Assembly: GCA_030789695.1 (NCBI GenBank)
Contig: CM061132.1
Span: forward strand, 154,238,817 to 154,302,816
DNA length: 64,000 nt
From: Scilla litardierei
Taxonomy: Eukaryota; Streptophyta; Magnoliopsida; Asparagales; Asparagaceae
Direction of reading: 5' to 3'
Below are positions 11,159 through 22,860 of this stretch, piece by piece. The first letter of the stretch is position 1, and each line of letters opens with the position of its first letter. The position numbers were made by a program, and so were the translations under genes. The notes under the pieces are model-generated. The model was not told where the DNA came from, searched no databases, and saw nothing but the letters and a program-made list of their open reading frames with translations.

Positions 11159-11627
11159 GGGAGCTGCTACGCGCACGACCGTTTTTGCTCTGCGCACACC
11201 ACTATCCACGTATTTACAAATTTGCCACTGAAAATTGTTCACCGTGCACAACCAAGGCAAAATTCCGAAACTGCCCCTGGTGCACGGTGAGTAAAACGGC
11301 CGAACGACGGCTGCCCCCTCCTCCGACCTTCCCCCTGTCTCTCCCTCCTCCGATCTCCCATATCCCTCTTCCACCGACCTCCCCAGACCGACTCTACATC
11401 CTCCAACCTCCCTACTCCTCTGTTGACCCCTCCTCCGACTCCCAAGCCACGCCCCTCCTCCGACAACCCAGACCCCTCCTCCGGCAGACGAGTGTAAACA
11501 AGGAATAATGGCAAACTTGTAAATAAGGGGGTTGTGCTCAAAGATGTTCGAGGGCTACAACAAGAGATACAAGCCCCCTCCTCGGATTATGCGCATAGCA
11601 AAAACGGTCGTGCGCGTAGCAATTCCC
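11159..11627. mobile_element. MITE-like element with terminal inverted repeats, upstream of SFGH
   Basis: The left end begins GGGAGCTGCTACGCGCACGA at 11159. The right end is the inverted counterpart ending GCGCGTAGCAATTCCC at 11627. The match continues through ACCGTTTTTGCT.TGCGC, about 36 bp. A second matching inner pair (TATTTACAAATTTGCCA near 11210 against GGCAAACTTGTAAATA near 11510) extends the inverted repeat, but on the right side it is interrupted by foreign DNA at about 11536-11588. The inside is C-rich (11300-11490). The termini resemble Mutator-like MITE ends; no 9-bp target duplication could be confirmed. Confidence 0.65.
11536..11574 (+). repeat. 39-nt exact inverted copy of SFGH exon 1 inside the MITE
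   Basis: This segment, which includes ATGTTCGAGGGCTACAACAA, is identical over 39 nt to the coding strand of SFGH exon 1 (plus-strand positions 10870-10908 read in reverse). In the gene it encodes AQRK-flanking codons through [10 protein letters not shown]. Here it sits in the right inverted repeat of the element in the opposite orientation, about 630 bp from its source. Confidence 0.95.
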
Positions 11628-12170
11628 AAAAGATAATGGCAAACTTGTAAAGCAATGAAACAATGTTAGCAAAATGTGCGATGTGACTGGTAGCACTCAG
11701 GTGGTTGCCCTATTTTGACAATGCAGTTTCGCACCTTTTTGTCACGTTTACATGTCACTTAACTTTCTACTCCGTGCACATACTTTACTTTTTTCAAAAC
11801 CCCACTTTTTGCTCAGTTCACGTACGGGATTTCTCATAACGTCCTTAAATAATTTTTGCTGAGCACATTCTTGAGTTCACATCCCTCTTTGTTTTTGCTG
11901 AATACATACCTTAATTATACACTAATTATCTTTTAAAACCTATAAAAATTGCTTATTGCACAAGTCAAATTGATCATTACACGGAATGTAAGAGACGGGG
12001 GGATGTGGTTGGGGAGGGGGCAGATAGGGATGAGGCTAGGGAGTAGTGGGCGGGGCCGGATGTGTATGAGGGGGAGGGGCTAGGCGGATGGGGCAGAGTG
12101 TAAGGGGGCTGAGGCGAAGGATCTGAGGGGTCTGGGGAGGGGTGGAGGGTCTGGCTTTTGCATATTATAA
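11628..12170. other. Intergenic stretch with a G-rich tract
   Basis: No gene seen. 11995-12160 is strongly G-rich on the plus strand, with many runs of three to six G (GGGGGG, GGGGAGGGGG, GGGGAGGGG) that could form G-quadruplexes. It is roughly the reverse strand composition of the C-rich MITE interior at 11300-11490. Confidence 0.6.
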
Positions 12171-12600
12171 CGCCCCGCTCCCCAGGATATCTGGAAAGTA
12201 CGAATCCGTCCCAGATGATCCCAGAACAGCGAGTGTTACGAAGGAAGAATAGAAAAGAGATACAATGAAACCATCATGCCACTACGCACGTGCTGGGATA
12301 ATACCTGTAATATTCCAACCATAAAACAACGAGAACATAGAGTACACATTACAAAGAAAACATACATCTTACATTTATATACAACAACGTCCAAGATACA
12401 ACACTTCCATATACACTATCTCATTTATACAACTCAACTCAACAGAAGTACAACCCAACGATACAACCCCACAAATCGACTCATTACAATGGGTCCAACT
12501 CCCAACTCCAGCCCACTCTCTATGCTGAAGACTCCACCTGCTACAACATGAAAAGGGGGAGGAGCACGTCAAAGCGTGTCCAAGTAGGAAACTACAACTC
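12171..12600 (-). mobile_element. LTR-like fragment (Del/Tekay-like), minus strand
   Basis: Starts TAACGCCCCGCTCCC, the mirror of the LTR end AGCGGGGCGT seen at 17632-17642. It then has the AC-rich ACAACTCAACTCAACAG-type sequence usual for this LTR class. No second LTR or internal part is attached, so it is a solo or truncated piece. The assignment rests on the terminal motif only. Confidence 0.4.
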
Positions 12601-13339
12601 ATATAATAATAACAACTTTGCAGATAATTTCAATAAACTTAGGATTGAATTGTAGGTTCTGCCAGATTGGATACTCCTCAACATTTCCCCTCTAATTACT
12701 ATTATAGTAATGCAAATCATGAGTTTTATGACATTTTGGATATCTACACAAACATACAATCATATACAGTAGCATAAGTCACATATACGCACATAGACAG
12801 TAGCATACACGTATAGCTCAAACAGGCTATGACACATGTATAGGTCACAACCAAGCGATTTGACATGACGTCCACATAGATGTTTCATTTGGAATTTTGC
12901 ATGGGATGGTCTTGTTTGGAATTTAGCCTTCAGTTCCTTTGTAATATCCGGTGAAACCAGTTGACATGGCAATACAAGGTTGAATTTGGCTTTGATGAAT
13001 GCTAATCTCCTCAAATACATTATGGAATAGGATGCAGATGGATCCTCCTCATGATCGACTTCACCTGAAATATCCCACATCTTCTTATTGGAGTCATTGA
13101 ATTTGAGATCCAATGCTTGCAGCTATGCGAAAATGATTGCATGAGCAAGATTGTTGGAAATGAATTTATGCATAACTCTTGAATGCATGATCTCTGGTGT
13201 GCATGATCGTTAGATCGCATGGGCTTATACGTGGGTATGCCTTGCCTTATAGGTAGTATACTGCCATATGATGATCCTATTTCTTCCCTCCAATGGGTGA
13301 AATTGATGCTGGGATTTCTTCTTTGCAATTTTCCTTGAA
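12601..13339. other. Unassigned stretch with one minus-strand ORF
   Basis: A minus-strand frame (12760-13113, 117 codons, with FNDSNKKMWDISGEVDHEED near its start) is open, but I recognise no domain. The frame has no clear flanking exons and lies among retroelement remnants. I do not support it as a gene. Confidence 0.3.
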
Positions 13340-13745
13340 CCCATCTTTTTTTTTCTTTTTCTTTTTCTTGATTGAAATATTTTATTAATCTATTATTGTT
13401 ATGGAGGGAAAGCGTAGGGTAAAAGGTGTAAATGGTTATGAGCTCTCTGCCCTCATATATATATCTTTCAATGATGGGTGGATACCCAATGGGCCCAATG
13501 GGCCTATTCACAACACTTCGACTTTTCCAACCAATCATGGAATAAAAGGTGGATTCTTCAAGATCCAAGTTAGGATAACTGCCTTGTTAAATAAAGAACA
13601 GTTTCTCCATAACTTCCCATGTTTTAGGGATGTGCCTAGGGGTGCATACTTCAGGATCCAGAGTCAACGAGATTGCCTCGTCAAAACCTTGACTATGGAA
13701 AACCCTGTGGGAAAAAACCAATAGCCAAGGGAAAAGAGTACAACA
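13340..13745 (-). mobile_element. Copia 3' LTR fragment, minus strand
   Basis: Downstream of the copia RNase H remnant, the minus strand shows a polypurine tract (GATGAGGGGGAG at about 13755-13770) followed by TGTTGTACTCTTTTCCCTTG. This is the usual LTR start of copia elements that carry the complementary CCTCGTCAAAACCTTGACTA / AACCCTGTGGGAAAAAACCA block, seen on the plus strand at 13676-13725. It ends in a CT-rich tract at about 13343-13370. The 5' LTR is not in the window. Confidence 0.55.
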
Positions 13746-13904
13746 CTATTGTTGACTCCCCCTCATCTGACCAAGCTTCATGCTTGCAGATTTCCTATGA
13801 ATCTATACATCAGTCTCCTATGTATCTATACATTCATAGTTCTCTCATCCTAACCCAGTTTACATTTTCTCACACTCCTCATCCCAATCCCACTTAAAAG
13901 TTTC

Positions 13905-14767
13905 TTAAATATACTAGTAGGCATGGATTTGGTAAGCAAGTCCGCCAAGTTATTACAAGATTAGATCTTCTGTACCTCAATCTGCTTTTGTTTCTGAAGG
14001 TCATGCGTCCAGAAGAACTTGGGAGAGATATGCGTCGTCTTATCGCCTTTGATGTAGCCGTTCTGTAGTTGGGCTATACATGCTGCATTGACTTCATAAA
14101 TTGTAGTAGGCTCAAGAACGTCGGGCTTCAGTCCGGTAGAGGTGAGGATGTGCTGGATCACAGAACGTAGCCAAAAGCTCTCTTTACTTACTTCATAAAT
14201 TGCTAGAAGTTCTGAATGTGTGGATGAGACGGTCGTCATGGTCTGCTTCACAGATCTCCAAGATATGACTGTGCCGCCATAAGTGAACATGTATCCGGTC
14301 TGAGACTTCTCTGTATGGTGATCGGATCTATAGCCTGCATCAGCATAACCAACTAAACCTGTTGTTGCCCCTTTCATGTAGAATAGTCCTAAGTCTATAA
14401 ACCATTGGAGGTAGCACAGAAGATGCTTAACTCCGGTCCAGTGTCGCTGTGTAGGTGCAGCACTATATCTGGCTAGTAAGTTGACTGCAAATGCTATGTC
14501 ATGGCGAGTGCAGTTAACCAGGTAAAGGAGTGCACCAATAGCACTTAAATAAGGCACTTCAGGGCCTAGTACTTCCTCCCCCTCTTCCAGCGGCCGGAAG
14601 GGGTCTTTATGTACATCCAATGATCTAAAGACCATAGGGGTACTGAGGGGGTGCCACTTATCCATTTGGAACTTTTTTCAGTAAGTTCGATGTATAAGTT
14701 GACTGATATAACAGGATCCAATCGTTAAGATGCTCTATTTGAAGACATAGACAGAATTTTGAATTTT
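13905..14767 (-). pseudogene. Ty1/copia RT C-terminus and RNase H, broken
   Basis: On the minus strand the frame starts at the LARD border with LQIEHL, which ends the RT domain. A frameshift follows near 14680, then an ORF (14665-13961) with HPLSTPM, the TRHDIAFAVNLLARYS block, the RNase H core VGYADAGY and GYMFTYGGTVISWRSVKQ. A stop after QIEVQKI interrupts the family's C-terminal NLADLLTKSMPTS, visible down to about 13905. The upstream RT half is absent because the LARD element starts exactly here. The matching integrase part lies at 23.0-23.8 kb on the same strand and is of the same copia family type. Confidence 0.85.
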
Positions 14768-17642
14768 TGTCATGGTCGCTTTTCGATCGTACGTTTTTCG
14801 TGCGCGTACTTTTGTTCGTACGCGTATTTATTTTGACCTCTTCTTGTATCCGAAACCTACGATGTGATATGCCGTTGTGACCCTCTGGAAGAGTACTTAT
14901 TTGTGGAATTATTTTGGAACGTCATTTCACGGGTCGTTCTCCCACAAAATAACTTTGTTTGAAGAGGTGGCATAGCTTTAACCTTCGTCGTTAGACCTTT
15001 TTATTTTTAGTTCCGTTTTCCGTTGCCCTAGCCCGTGACCGATCTTCTTAGTCTCGATTCTCTCATCGACACGGTCTCCTGATATTTTATCTCATAATTA
15101 TCGGACACCGCTAGACCCACTTTTTTCCCTAATCCTCTTCTAATACACCTAGCTTAATTAACTTGATTAATTAACTAACCTAATTAAACTAGGCCTCATA
15201 CGTTTCATGAAAATGTTTCCTAGTTATTCACCATCACATATTAACCTAAGTCTACCCCACCCTCTCACAACTTCTCTCTCCAATCACCTAAATGCACCCC
15301 CTTCAAAACGATTTATCAAAACAATTTTCTTATACTCACCTAATTTGGCTATTTAACCCACTACATTAACTAATCTATACTCCCTCTATCTCTCCATCTC
15401 TCCTCCTATAACACATAAAATCCCAAAACCCTAGCCCCAAATAGCACCATTCTTCTTCAAATGCAAACCGATACCTAGGCTCCTCACAAAAACCCTGTCG
15501 CAGCCGCCACTTATATTTTTTCGGCCAGCCATCTTCTAACCACCGCCGGCGGCCTAGCACCCCCTCGACTCCCTCCACCTTTGGCAACCTTCCCCTTGTC
15601 AACCACCCCCTCCTACTCACTTTAAAACCCGTGCAAACACCCCAAAACACCATTGAAAAACTTTCGATCACCCTCCTCTTCAAACCTCATGCCCGGCCAC
15701 CGCCGTCGCCGCCGGCGACCCCCACCGGCCGCCGATCACTCCCCTCGACGTCCCCTACCCACTGGTAGCCTCCTCTCACGTCAACTCTTCCTCCTCCTTC
15801 CGTAAACAGCGCGTAAACGCCGTAAACACCAAATCTGTCCTCCCTCGCCAAAAAGTTGCGGCCACCACCTTCCTGGCCGCCGCCGGCCGCCCCGCTGCCG
15901 CTGTCTGCCCCCTCAGGACCCCCTCTAGCCGTCCAAGTCCTTCCCTAGCCGTTGCAACCCCCAGAGCTCCTCCCTCGCACGTGCAAACTTCAGATTCGCG
16001 TGCAAGTTCAGATCTGCGCTACCCGAACCCACGGACAGATCTGTCTGCCATCTCCCGTGCTTCTCGTGTCGCTGTCTGTGCCCTCCCGACGCCGTAGGAT
16101 GCTGTACCACTGTCCATCCCCTTCGTGTCGCTGATCGGTGATCGTACCGCTACCCAGTTAATCGTCGTTTGTCGCCGCTATCCGCCGTACCGTTCGCGCT
16201 ACCGAAGTCCAACCCCTGACGTCGCTACCCGACGTTAGAGTAGCTGTCGCGTCATGTTGAGGTAAATCCCGCTCCGTAGGAACCCCCACATCGCATGCTA
16301 ATCAAGATTAAAAACCGTAACTTTACTGCTTTGTGTAATTCACTAATCAAGATCTAAAAACTGGGACTGTAAGCTGGATCACGATCTGAACACATAGGTA
16401 GTCTTGGACTTGATTGAACGGGATCGCAACGTAATTGTCTTCAGGCAAGTGATACTTGCCAGTGTTTGTTTAGGCCACGTTTAGGCCAATTTGTGTACTA
16501 ACGTAAAAGAGACTAGGCGATGAAATGATAGTCGCCTAGACGCCTTTACTAGATCTAGCTTGACAACGAAGCTATATCCGACACCATATTTATGCTATCA
16601 TTTCATGCTGCCTGTCACGTTTACTTTCAATTAACTGTACACACTCTCATCTGCATATTGCCATGTCATTCATGCATCAAATTATTCCATCGTGATTGCG
16701 TAGCACACGCTACAATAAATTGTGACTATTGAGGCTAGGCACATGCTTTGCGGGCACAACCCTATGCCAAACCAAAAACACTTCCTGGCTCATGATCCAG
16801 AAGCGAGCACAACGTAGTTGGAAAACCAACGCTCGATACATATGGAGGGGTAGGGTTAAACGACCACTCAGCGTAGAAGTGGGCCCGTACCGCCACTTCA
16901 GCTGTAAGACGTAAACCATGTGCACAATGTGAAAAGTTAGTGATTCGTGAATCGTGAAATAGTGATTCGTAGCTTCTCCTACGACGTTCATGCTTGTTCC
17001 CATCATGTCATTTTAAATTGTTGCATCCTTTAAAGTATCATGCCATGTCATCATTATTTTAGAACTGCTAAGCTGCACTTATCTTTTAACTGTTGTGCGT
17101 TACGTTTCCTTGCACAAATGTCTCCCTTCCCTCTTTGGAGATTTTTGCCGACATGTGCCTTTTTCTCTCTGGGTGTCACATGTCAGGTTTGACCCTGAGT
17201 TAGTTGCAGAGGACGACAGCTTGCTGACGTCCAGTTCGAGGTCACCGGAGTTCTACCCTTAGTTTCAGTAGGGGTTTTTCCTCTTAGCTGTTGTTTACTT
17301 TTAGTAGCTGTTGTTTACTTTTAGTAGTTGTTGTTAGGTTGTTCGGTGCGTAGCACCATTTCGTGTTGTAGTTTCGGCCATGCTTAGGCCTTTTTGCTTT
17401 CAGACTCTGTACTCTTTTTATGACTATAACTCTGTAATGTTTGGAATAAAATCTTTGGATGTTGAATGTTGGATAATTTTATTGTCTATCCCTTATTATC
17501 ATTATTGTTATTTCGTCGTAAAACAAAGAACCTGATAATGGATTAGATTACCAGACGCTTATCAAACTGTAGCTTCACAGCTCCAAGTCTTAGCAGACCT
17601 CTTCACGTCTCGCCTTCCATACTTGGGAAGCGGGGCGTGACA
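14768..17642 (+). repeat. LARD 5' LTR (2875 bp)
   Basis: Begins TGTCATGGTCGCTTTTCGAT and ends GCGGGGCGTGACA. The part to 16780 is repeated at 20847-22860. It has a C-rich middle (15450-16250) and an AT-rich stretch with TTAATTAACTTGATTAATTA (about 15154-15173) that may be the U3 promoter region. Minus-strand frames inside it recur in the second LTR simply because the LTRs are copies. Confidence 0.8.
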
Positions 17643-20600
17643 GGTTTTAATGGTGGCCCATGCAGGTCCTCTTTGCATCTGCGAAATATCGGAACAACAA
17701 TAATGATCGCAACATCCATTGAAATATTTGAAACATTCAAGTCATGAATTGAGTCTAATCTGAAGGTTTTCCTTATCTTAGATGGTATGAAGACTTAGAT
17801 AGACGTCCAGGTTTGATAGTCAGGTGCCTTCGTCAAGATTTAGTTGTACTCGTCTTAGGTTGCCTTAGTAGTCTCTCACCCAGCCCTGACCATATTAGAT
17901 TTCTAGAGCTTTTCCTGTAGTCCTTCGTTGAGTCCATTAATTTCGGGCCCAGCAGAACATAATCTTGATCCCCTAAGGACCCTTCCATGAGATCCCTATT
18001 ACAGTATAGTTCATTAGAAAGTCTTAGTGCTAAGTTCTCCTGATCTTTTGTCGGCCCGGTGATTAGAACCACTGATCCTATCATTTTCCTGATCATTACA
18101 CGTCTGTGTTATCGACCGTAAAATTTCATCATAGCTTTTCATGAATCATATCCTAGGCGTATTCATCATGCGCTCATATTCGGTGCCCTCGATTCACGTG
18201 ATCGCTTCCTGACAATTATCGATTATTTTTCGATCTTCCCCATTGCAAATCCTGATTTCTCTAAAAGTATTTTCGACATCCCTTATTAAATTCTTCGCTT
18301 AGTTTAACTTCTTTGAAAACCCCTTATTATATATTTAAATTTCTTGCTTTTCGGTTGAGTTAAAATTCTTTCTTGGATTTTGAAACCTTCTTGGTTGTGA
18401 TTTTTATTACTATCTCATAACCATTTTCTAACCGGTATCTTTCGTATTTCAGTTTTAAAACCTTGTTACCATTTTGTAATTCAATATAACATCCTTTTTC
18501 CTGAACTACTAAATTCATTTTTAACCACTTGTCGTACATACTTTTAGAATGTCTCTTAGCTAAATAGGACTTCATTTTTTTAATATATCAGTTTTATATT
18601 CATCGTGCTCATACTTCAAAAAAAATCTTTGTATAAATCTATTTTCATTTGCAAACCAATCACTACCTCACCCTACTCATTATTTTCTTCGCTTAAAACT
18701 TTTTCCGTGTCTTCAAATTTTACAGCCTGCTTGCTATTTCTACATGTTATTATAAGAATAGATATATACGATATCATATTTTACACATGTCCCTCTTTCG
18801 TCTATTTAATTATTTAGAGCAATATTTTGTCCCACCTAACCAAGCTATCTCCTTATCCTTGCCCCATCTGAACTTGTTCTTTCCGATCTTGTTTCCTTAC
18901 GCTTTTGGTTTCGGTCCCCTTTTCTATTGCTTAGTCATCCTACTAGTGCTTGCCGTTGCCTATGTCAACCTTGGTTAGTAGTGGGCCCTTTGGTATTTTT
19001 GTGATGTCGTCGTGGTGCATGTATATAGATAGAGTGTGTGGACCTGTGCGTGTAACCCCTGCGTACCACTCATGTATGAGTGTGCTACCCTTAGTATATT
19101 AATGATTGTCGCTTGTGTTATATATGTATACTCAATGTTATTCGTGATATAGGTATGAAGTTGTATGAATGATAGTGTTTATAAATATATGTGCGGATAG
19201 CTATACCACTTTAGGAATGTCTGTGTATATTAGAATTAGTGTTGGAATATATCTACTAGTGGAGTATGTGGTGTGAAGATACTTGTTAATACTTGAAATA
19301 GTATACTAGTAAGTCATGTGCATGTTAAGTGTAATGATAATAGGGTACTTATAGTTAAAGGTGCATGCCTATTATTTGATCTATATGTTAGTACGTATGA
19401 GCGTATGCTCGTGTGTAGATATGAATGTGCTTAGTCATAGGTGGATATGTACATATTATGGTAAGTGTGTGATATACTTATGGTAATAGGGTTATAATTT
19501 TGTTTGGTATTGCTTGCCTTTACGAGATGTTGTGTGTGTGCGTGTATACCATGAGGTATACACGATTATTGTATGTCTTAACTATGTATGTATAAGTATA
19601 CATATTAGTATACTAATTATAAGTATACTGCTATGGTGTGAATATAATATATGTATGTGACTATACGGTGTAAGCATATACGGGATAGTGTATTTGATTA
19701 TATGTGTGTGCTGATGTTTGTAACATTGTTATGGTATGTAAAGTGATTGTTTTATGGTGGTGTTACTTGATTAAATATAAGGTGCGATTGATATTATGGT
19801 ATGTATGTGGTTACGTTGGTATATATGTATATATATTAGAGTGGTGTATTGGTATAGGTATAAATATCGTGTTATGTATATAGAGTAATCTAATATGGTT
19901 CTGAGTCTCACTCAAGTGGGTATACTCTGAGTATATTGTTACATATGTCTGTGGTTTACGTATAGTACTATGAATATAGTAATGGATGATGTATGTATAG
20001 TGATAGTTTTGGTTGCGTCTGGTTGTGCTACGCACATGATTGTGGGTGGCTATACCATTATATAGTTATAAGTGTTGGTCTTGTAGTATAGTTATCTACT
20101 AAGGTTTTACAGGTTGAATGTATATCTGTTAGCTAAACTTGGTGTGTAGAATGTGCTAAGTATATAGTGGTATATATGTATGGTATGTTACCGTGTGTGG
20201 GCGTGCACCATGCACGGGTAAGTATGTGCTTAGTTATAGGTATTTGTGACTATGGTATGTGTGGTGTGTCTTGAATATAGTTATAGGACTGTATGTGATG
20301 TGAATATACGGTGAAGTATCTGCGTGCATTTGAATAACTATATATTTGTGAATTTTTAGTAGTGGTGTACAGCGAACGTGATTTAATATTGTATGGTGTG
20401 ATTGCTTGTGTTGATATGTTGGTGTTGGATGTATACTAGGAGATATAGGGATTAGTATATCCATGTTTGGTTGTACATAGGTAGTTATCTATATGTGAAG
20501 AATTACGATTGTATTTGCTAGTGTGAAACTCTTTTTATGTAAGTATGTGTAACTTGGTTATGTGATAAGTGAATGATAGTTATATGAGGATGTACGTGAC

Positions 20601-20846
20601 TATATGAATAATTGAAGTACGTGTATGAATTTGACTGTCTATGATAGGTATAAGTACAAAATGTGTATATTTATACATGTTTTTAGTGTTAATGTTTGAC
20701 TACCTAGTGCATATATAAGCACTTGCAGTGACTATACATGATTTGAATCATAGTGTGATATGTTTGGGGTAGTTACTAGAATGGCTAGTATATATTATTC
20801 CTAATTAGAAAATCCGAGGACGGACTTTATTCTAAGGTGGGTAGGA
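17643..20846 (+). other. LARD internal region, non-coding
   Basis: Starts GGTTTTAATGGTGGCCCATG, the presumed primer-site zone. The same motif follows a minus-strand LTR end at 27206. 17680-18980 shows no intact domain. 19000-20830 is a C-poor, T/A/G-rich tract of TATGTGTATATG-type short repeats. It ends in the polypurine stretch AAGGTGGGTAGGA. Confidence 0.7.
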
Positions 20847-22860
20847 TGTCACGGTCGCTTTTCGATCGTTCGTTTTTCGTGCGCGTACTTTTGTTCGTAC
20901 GCGTATTTATTTTGACCTATTCTTGTATCCGAAACCTACGATGTGATATGCCGTTGTGACCCTCTGGAAGAGTACTTATTTGTGGAATTATTTTGGAATG
21001 TCATTTCACGGGTCGTTCTCCCACAAAATAACTTTGTTTGAAGAGGTGTCGTAGCTTTAACCTTCGTCGTTAGACCTTGTTATTTTTAGTTCCGTTTTCC
21101 GTTGCCCTAGCCCGTGACCGATCTTCTTAGTCTCGATTCTCTCGTCGACATGGTCGTCCCAGTATTTTATCTCATAAATATCGGACACCGCTAGACCTAC
21201 TTTTTTCCTAATCCTCTTCTAATACACCTAGCTTAATTAACTTGATTAATTAACTAACCTAATTAAACTAGGCCTAATACGTTTCATGAAAATGTTTTAT
21301 AGCTATTCGCCATCACATATTAACCTAAGTCTACCCCCACCCTCTCACAACTTCTCTCTCCAATCACCTAAATGCACCCCCCTTTAAAACGATTTATCAA
21401 AACAATTTTCTTATACTCACCTAATTGGGCTATTCAACCCACTACATTAACTAATCTATACCCCATCTATCTCTCCCTCTCTCCTTCTATAACACATAAA
21501 ATCCCAAAACCCTAGCCCCAAATAGCACCATTCTTCTTCAAATGCAAACCGATACCTAGGCTCCTCACAAAAACCAGTCGCAGCCGCCACTTATATTTTT
21601 TCTGCCGGCCATCTTCTGACCACCGCCGGCGGCCTAGCACCCCCTTAACTCCCTCCACCTCCGGCAACCTTGCCCTCGTCAACCACCCCCTCCTACTCGC
21701 TTTAAAACCCATGCAAACACCCCAAAACACCACCGAAAAACTGCCGATCACCCTCCTCTTCAAACCTCGCGCCCGGCCACCACCATCGCCGCCGGCGACC
21801 CCCACCGGCCGTGATCACTCCCCTCGACGTCCCCTACCCACTAGTAGCCTCCCCTTGCGTCAACTCTTCCTCTTCCTTCCGTAAACAGCGCGCAAACGCC
21901 GTAAACACCAAATCTGTCCTCCCTCGCCAAAAAGTTGTGACCACCACCTTCCTGGCCGTCGCCAGCCACCCCGCTGCCGCTGTCTGCCCCCTCAGGACCC
22001 CCTCTAGCTGTGCAAGTCCTTCCCTAGCCGTTGCAACCCCCGGAGCTCCTCCCTCGAGCGTGCAATCTTCAGATTCGCGGGCAAGTTCAGATCTGCGCTA
22101 CCCGAACCCACGGACAGATCTGTCCTCCATCTCCCATGCTTTCCATGTCGCTGTCCGTGCCCTCCCGACGTCGTAGGATGCTGTGCCGCTGTCCATCCCC
22201 TTCGCGTCGCTGATCGGTGATCGTACCGCTACCCCGGTTAATTGTCGTTCGTCGCCGCTATCCACCGTACCGTTTACGCTACCGAAGTCCAACCCCTGAC
22301 GTCGCTATCCGACGTCAGAGTAACTCTCGCGTTGTGTTAAGGTAAATCATGCACTGTAGGAACCCTCACATCCCATGCTAATCAAGATTAAAAACCGTAA
22401 CTTTACTGCTTTGTGTAATTCACTAATCAAGATCTAAAAACTGGGACTGTAAGCTGGATCGCGATCTGAACACATAGGTAGTCTTGGACTTGATTGAACG
22501 GGATCGCAACGTGATTGTCTTTAGGCAAGTGATACTTGCCAGTGTTTGTTTAGGCCACGTTTAGGCCAATTTGTGTACTAGCGTAAAAGAGACTATGCGA
22601 TGAAATGATAGTCGCCTAGACGTCCTTACTAGATCTAGCTTGACAACGAAGCTATATCCGACACCATATTTATGCTATCATTTCATGCTGCCTGTCACGT
22701 TTACTTTCAATTAACTGTACGCACTCTCATCTGCATATTGCCATGTCATTCATGCATCAAATTGTTCCATCGTGATTGCGTAGCACACGTTACAATAAAT
22801 TGTGACTATTGAGGATAGGCACCTGCTTTGTGGGCACAACTCTATGCCAAACCAAAAACA
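20847..22860 (+). repeat. LARD 3' LTR, truncated (2014 of 2875 bp)
   Basis: Begins TGTCACGGTCGCTTTTCGAT and stays alignable to the 5' LTR until CCAAACCAAAAACA (5' LTR 16780). After that, unrelated sequence begins. Many substitutions separate the two LTRs, so the insertion is not recent. Confidence 0.8.

Larger units (their letters stand above)
14768..22860 (+). mobile_element. Large non-coding LTR retrotransposon (LARD-like, Del/Tekay-type ends)
   Basis: The 5' LTR is 14768-17642, the internal part 17643-20846, and the 3' LTR 20847-22860 is truncated. A polypurine tract after the motif CCGAGGACGGACTTTATTCT (about 20814-20833), common in Del/Tekay chromoviruses, precedes the 3' LTR. There is no gag, pol or chromodomain. 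The element interrupts a minus-strand copia element. The last 860 bp of the 3' LTR and its target duplication are missing, which fits a deletion at 22860. Confidence 0.75.

Noticed and set aside
15375..21805. Similar minus-strand ORFs at 15375-15683 and 21512-21805
   Set aside because: They recur because both lie in the LARD LTRs; no domain, and no start or promoter context.
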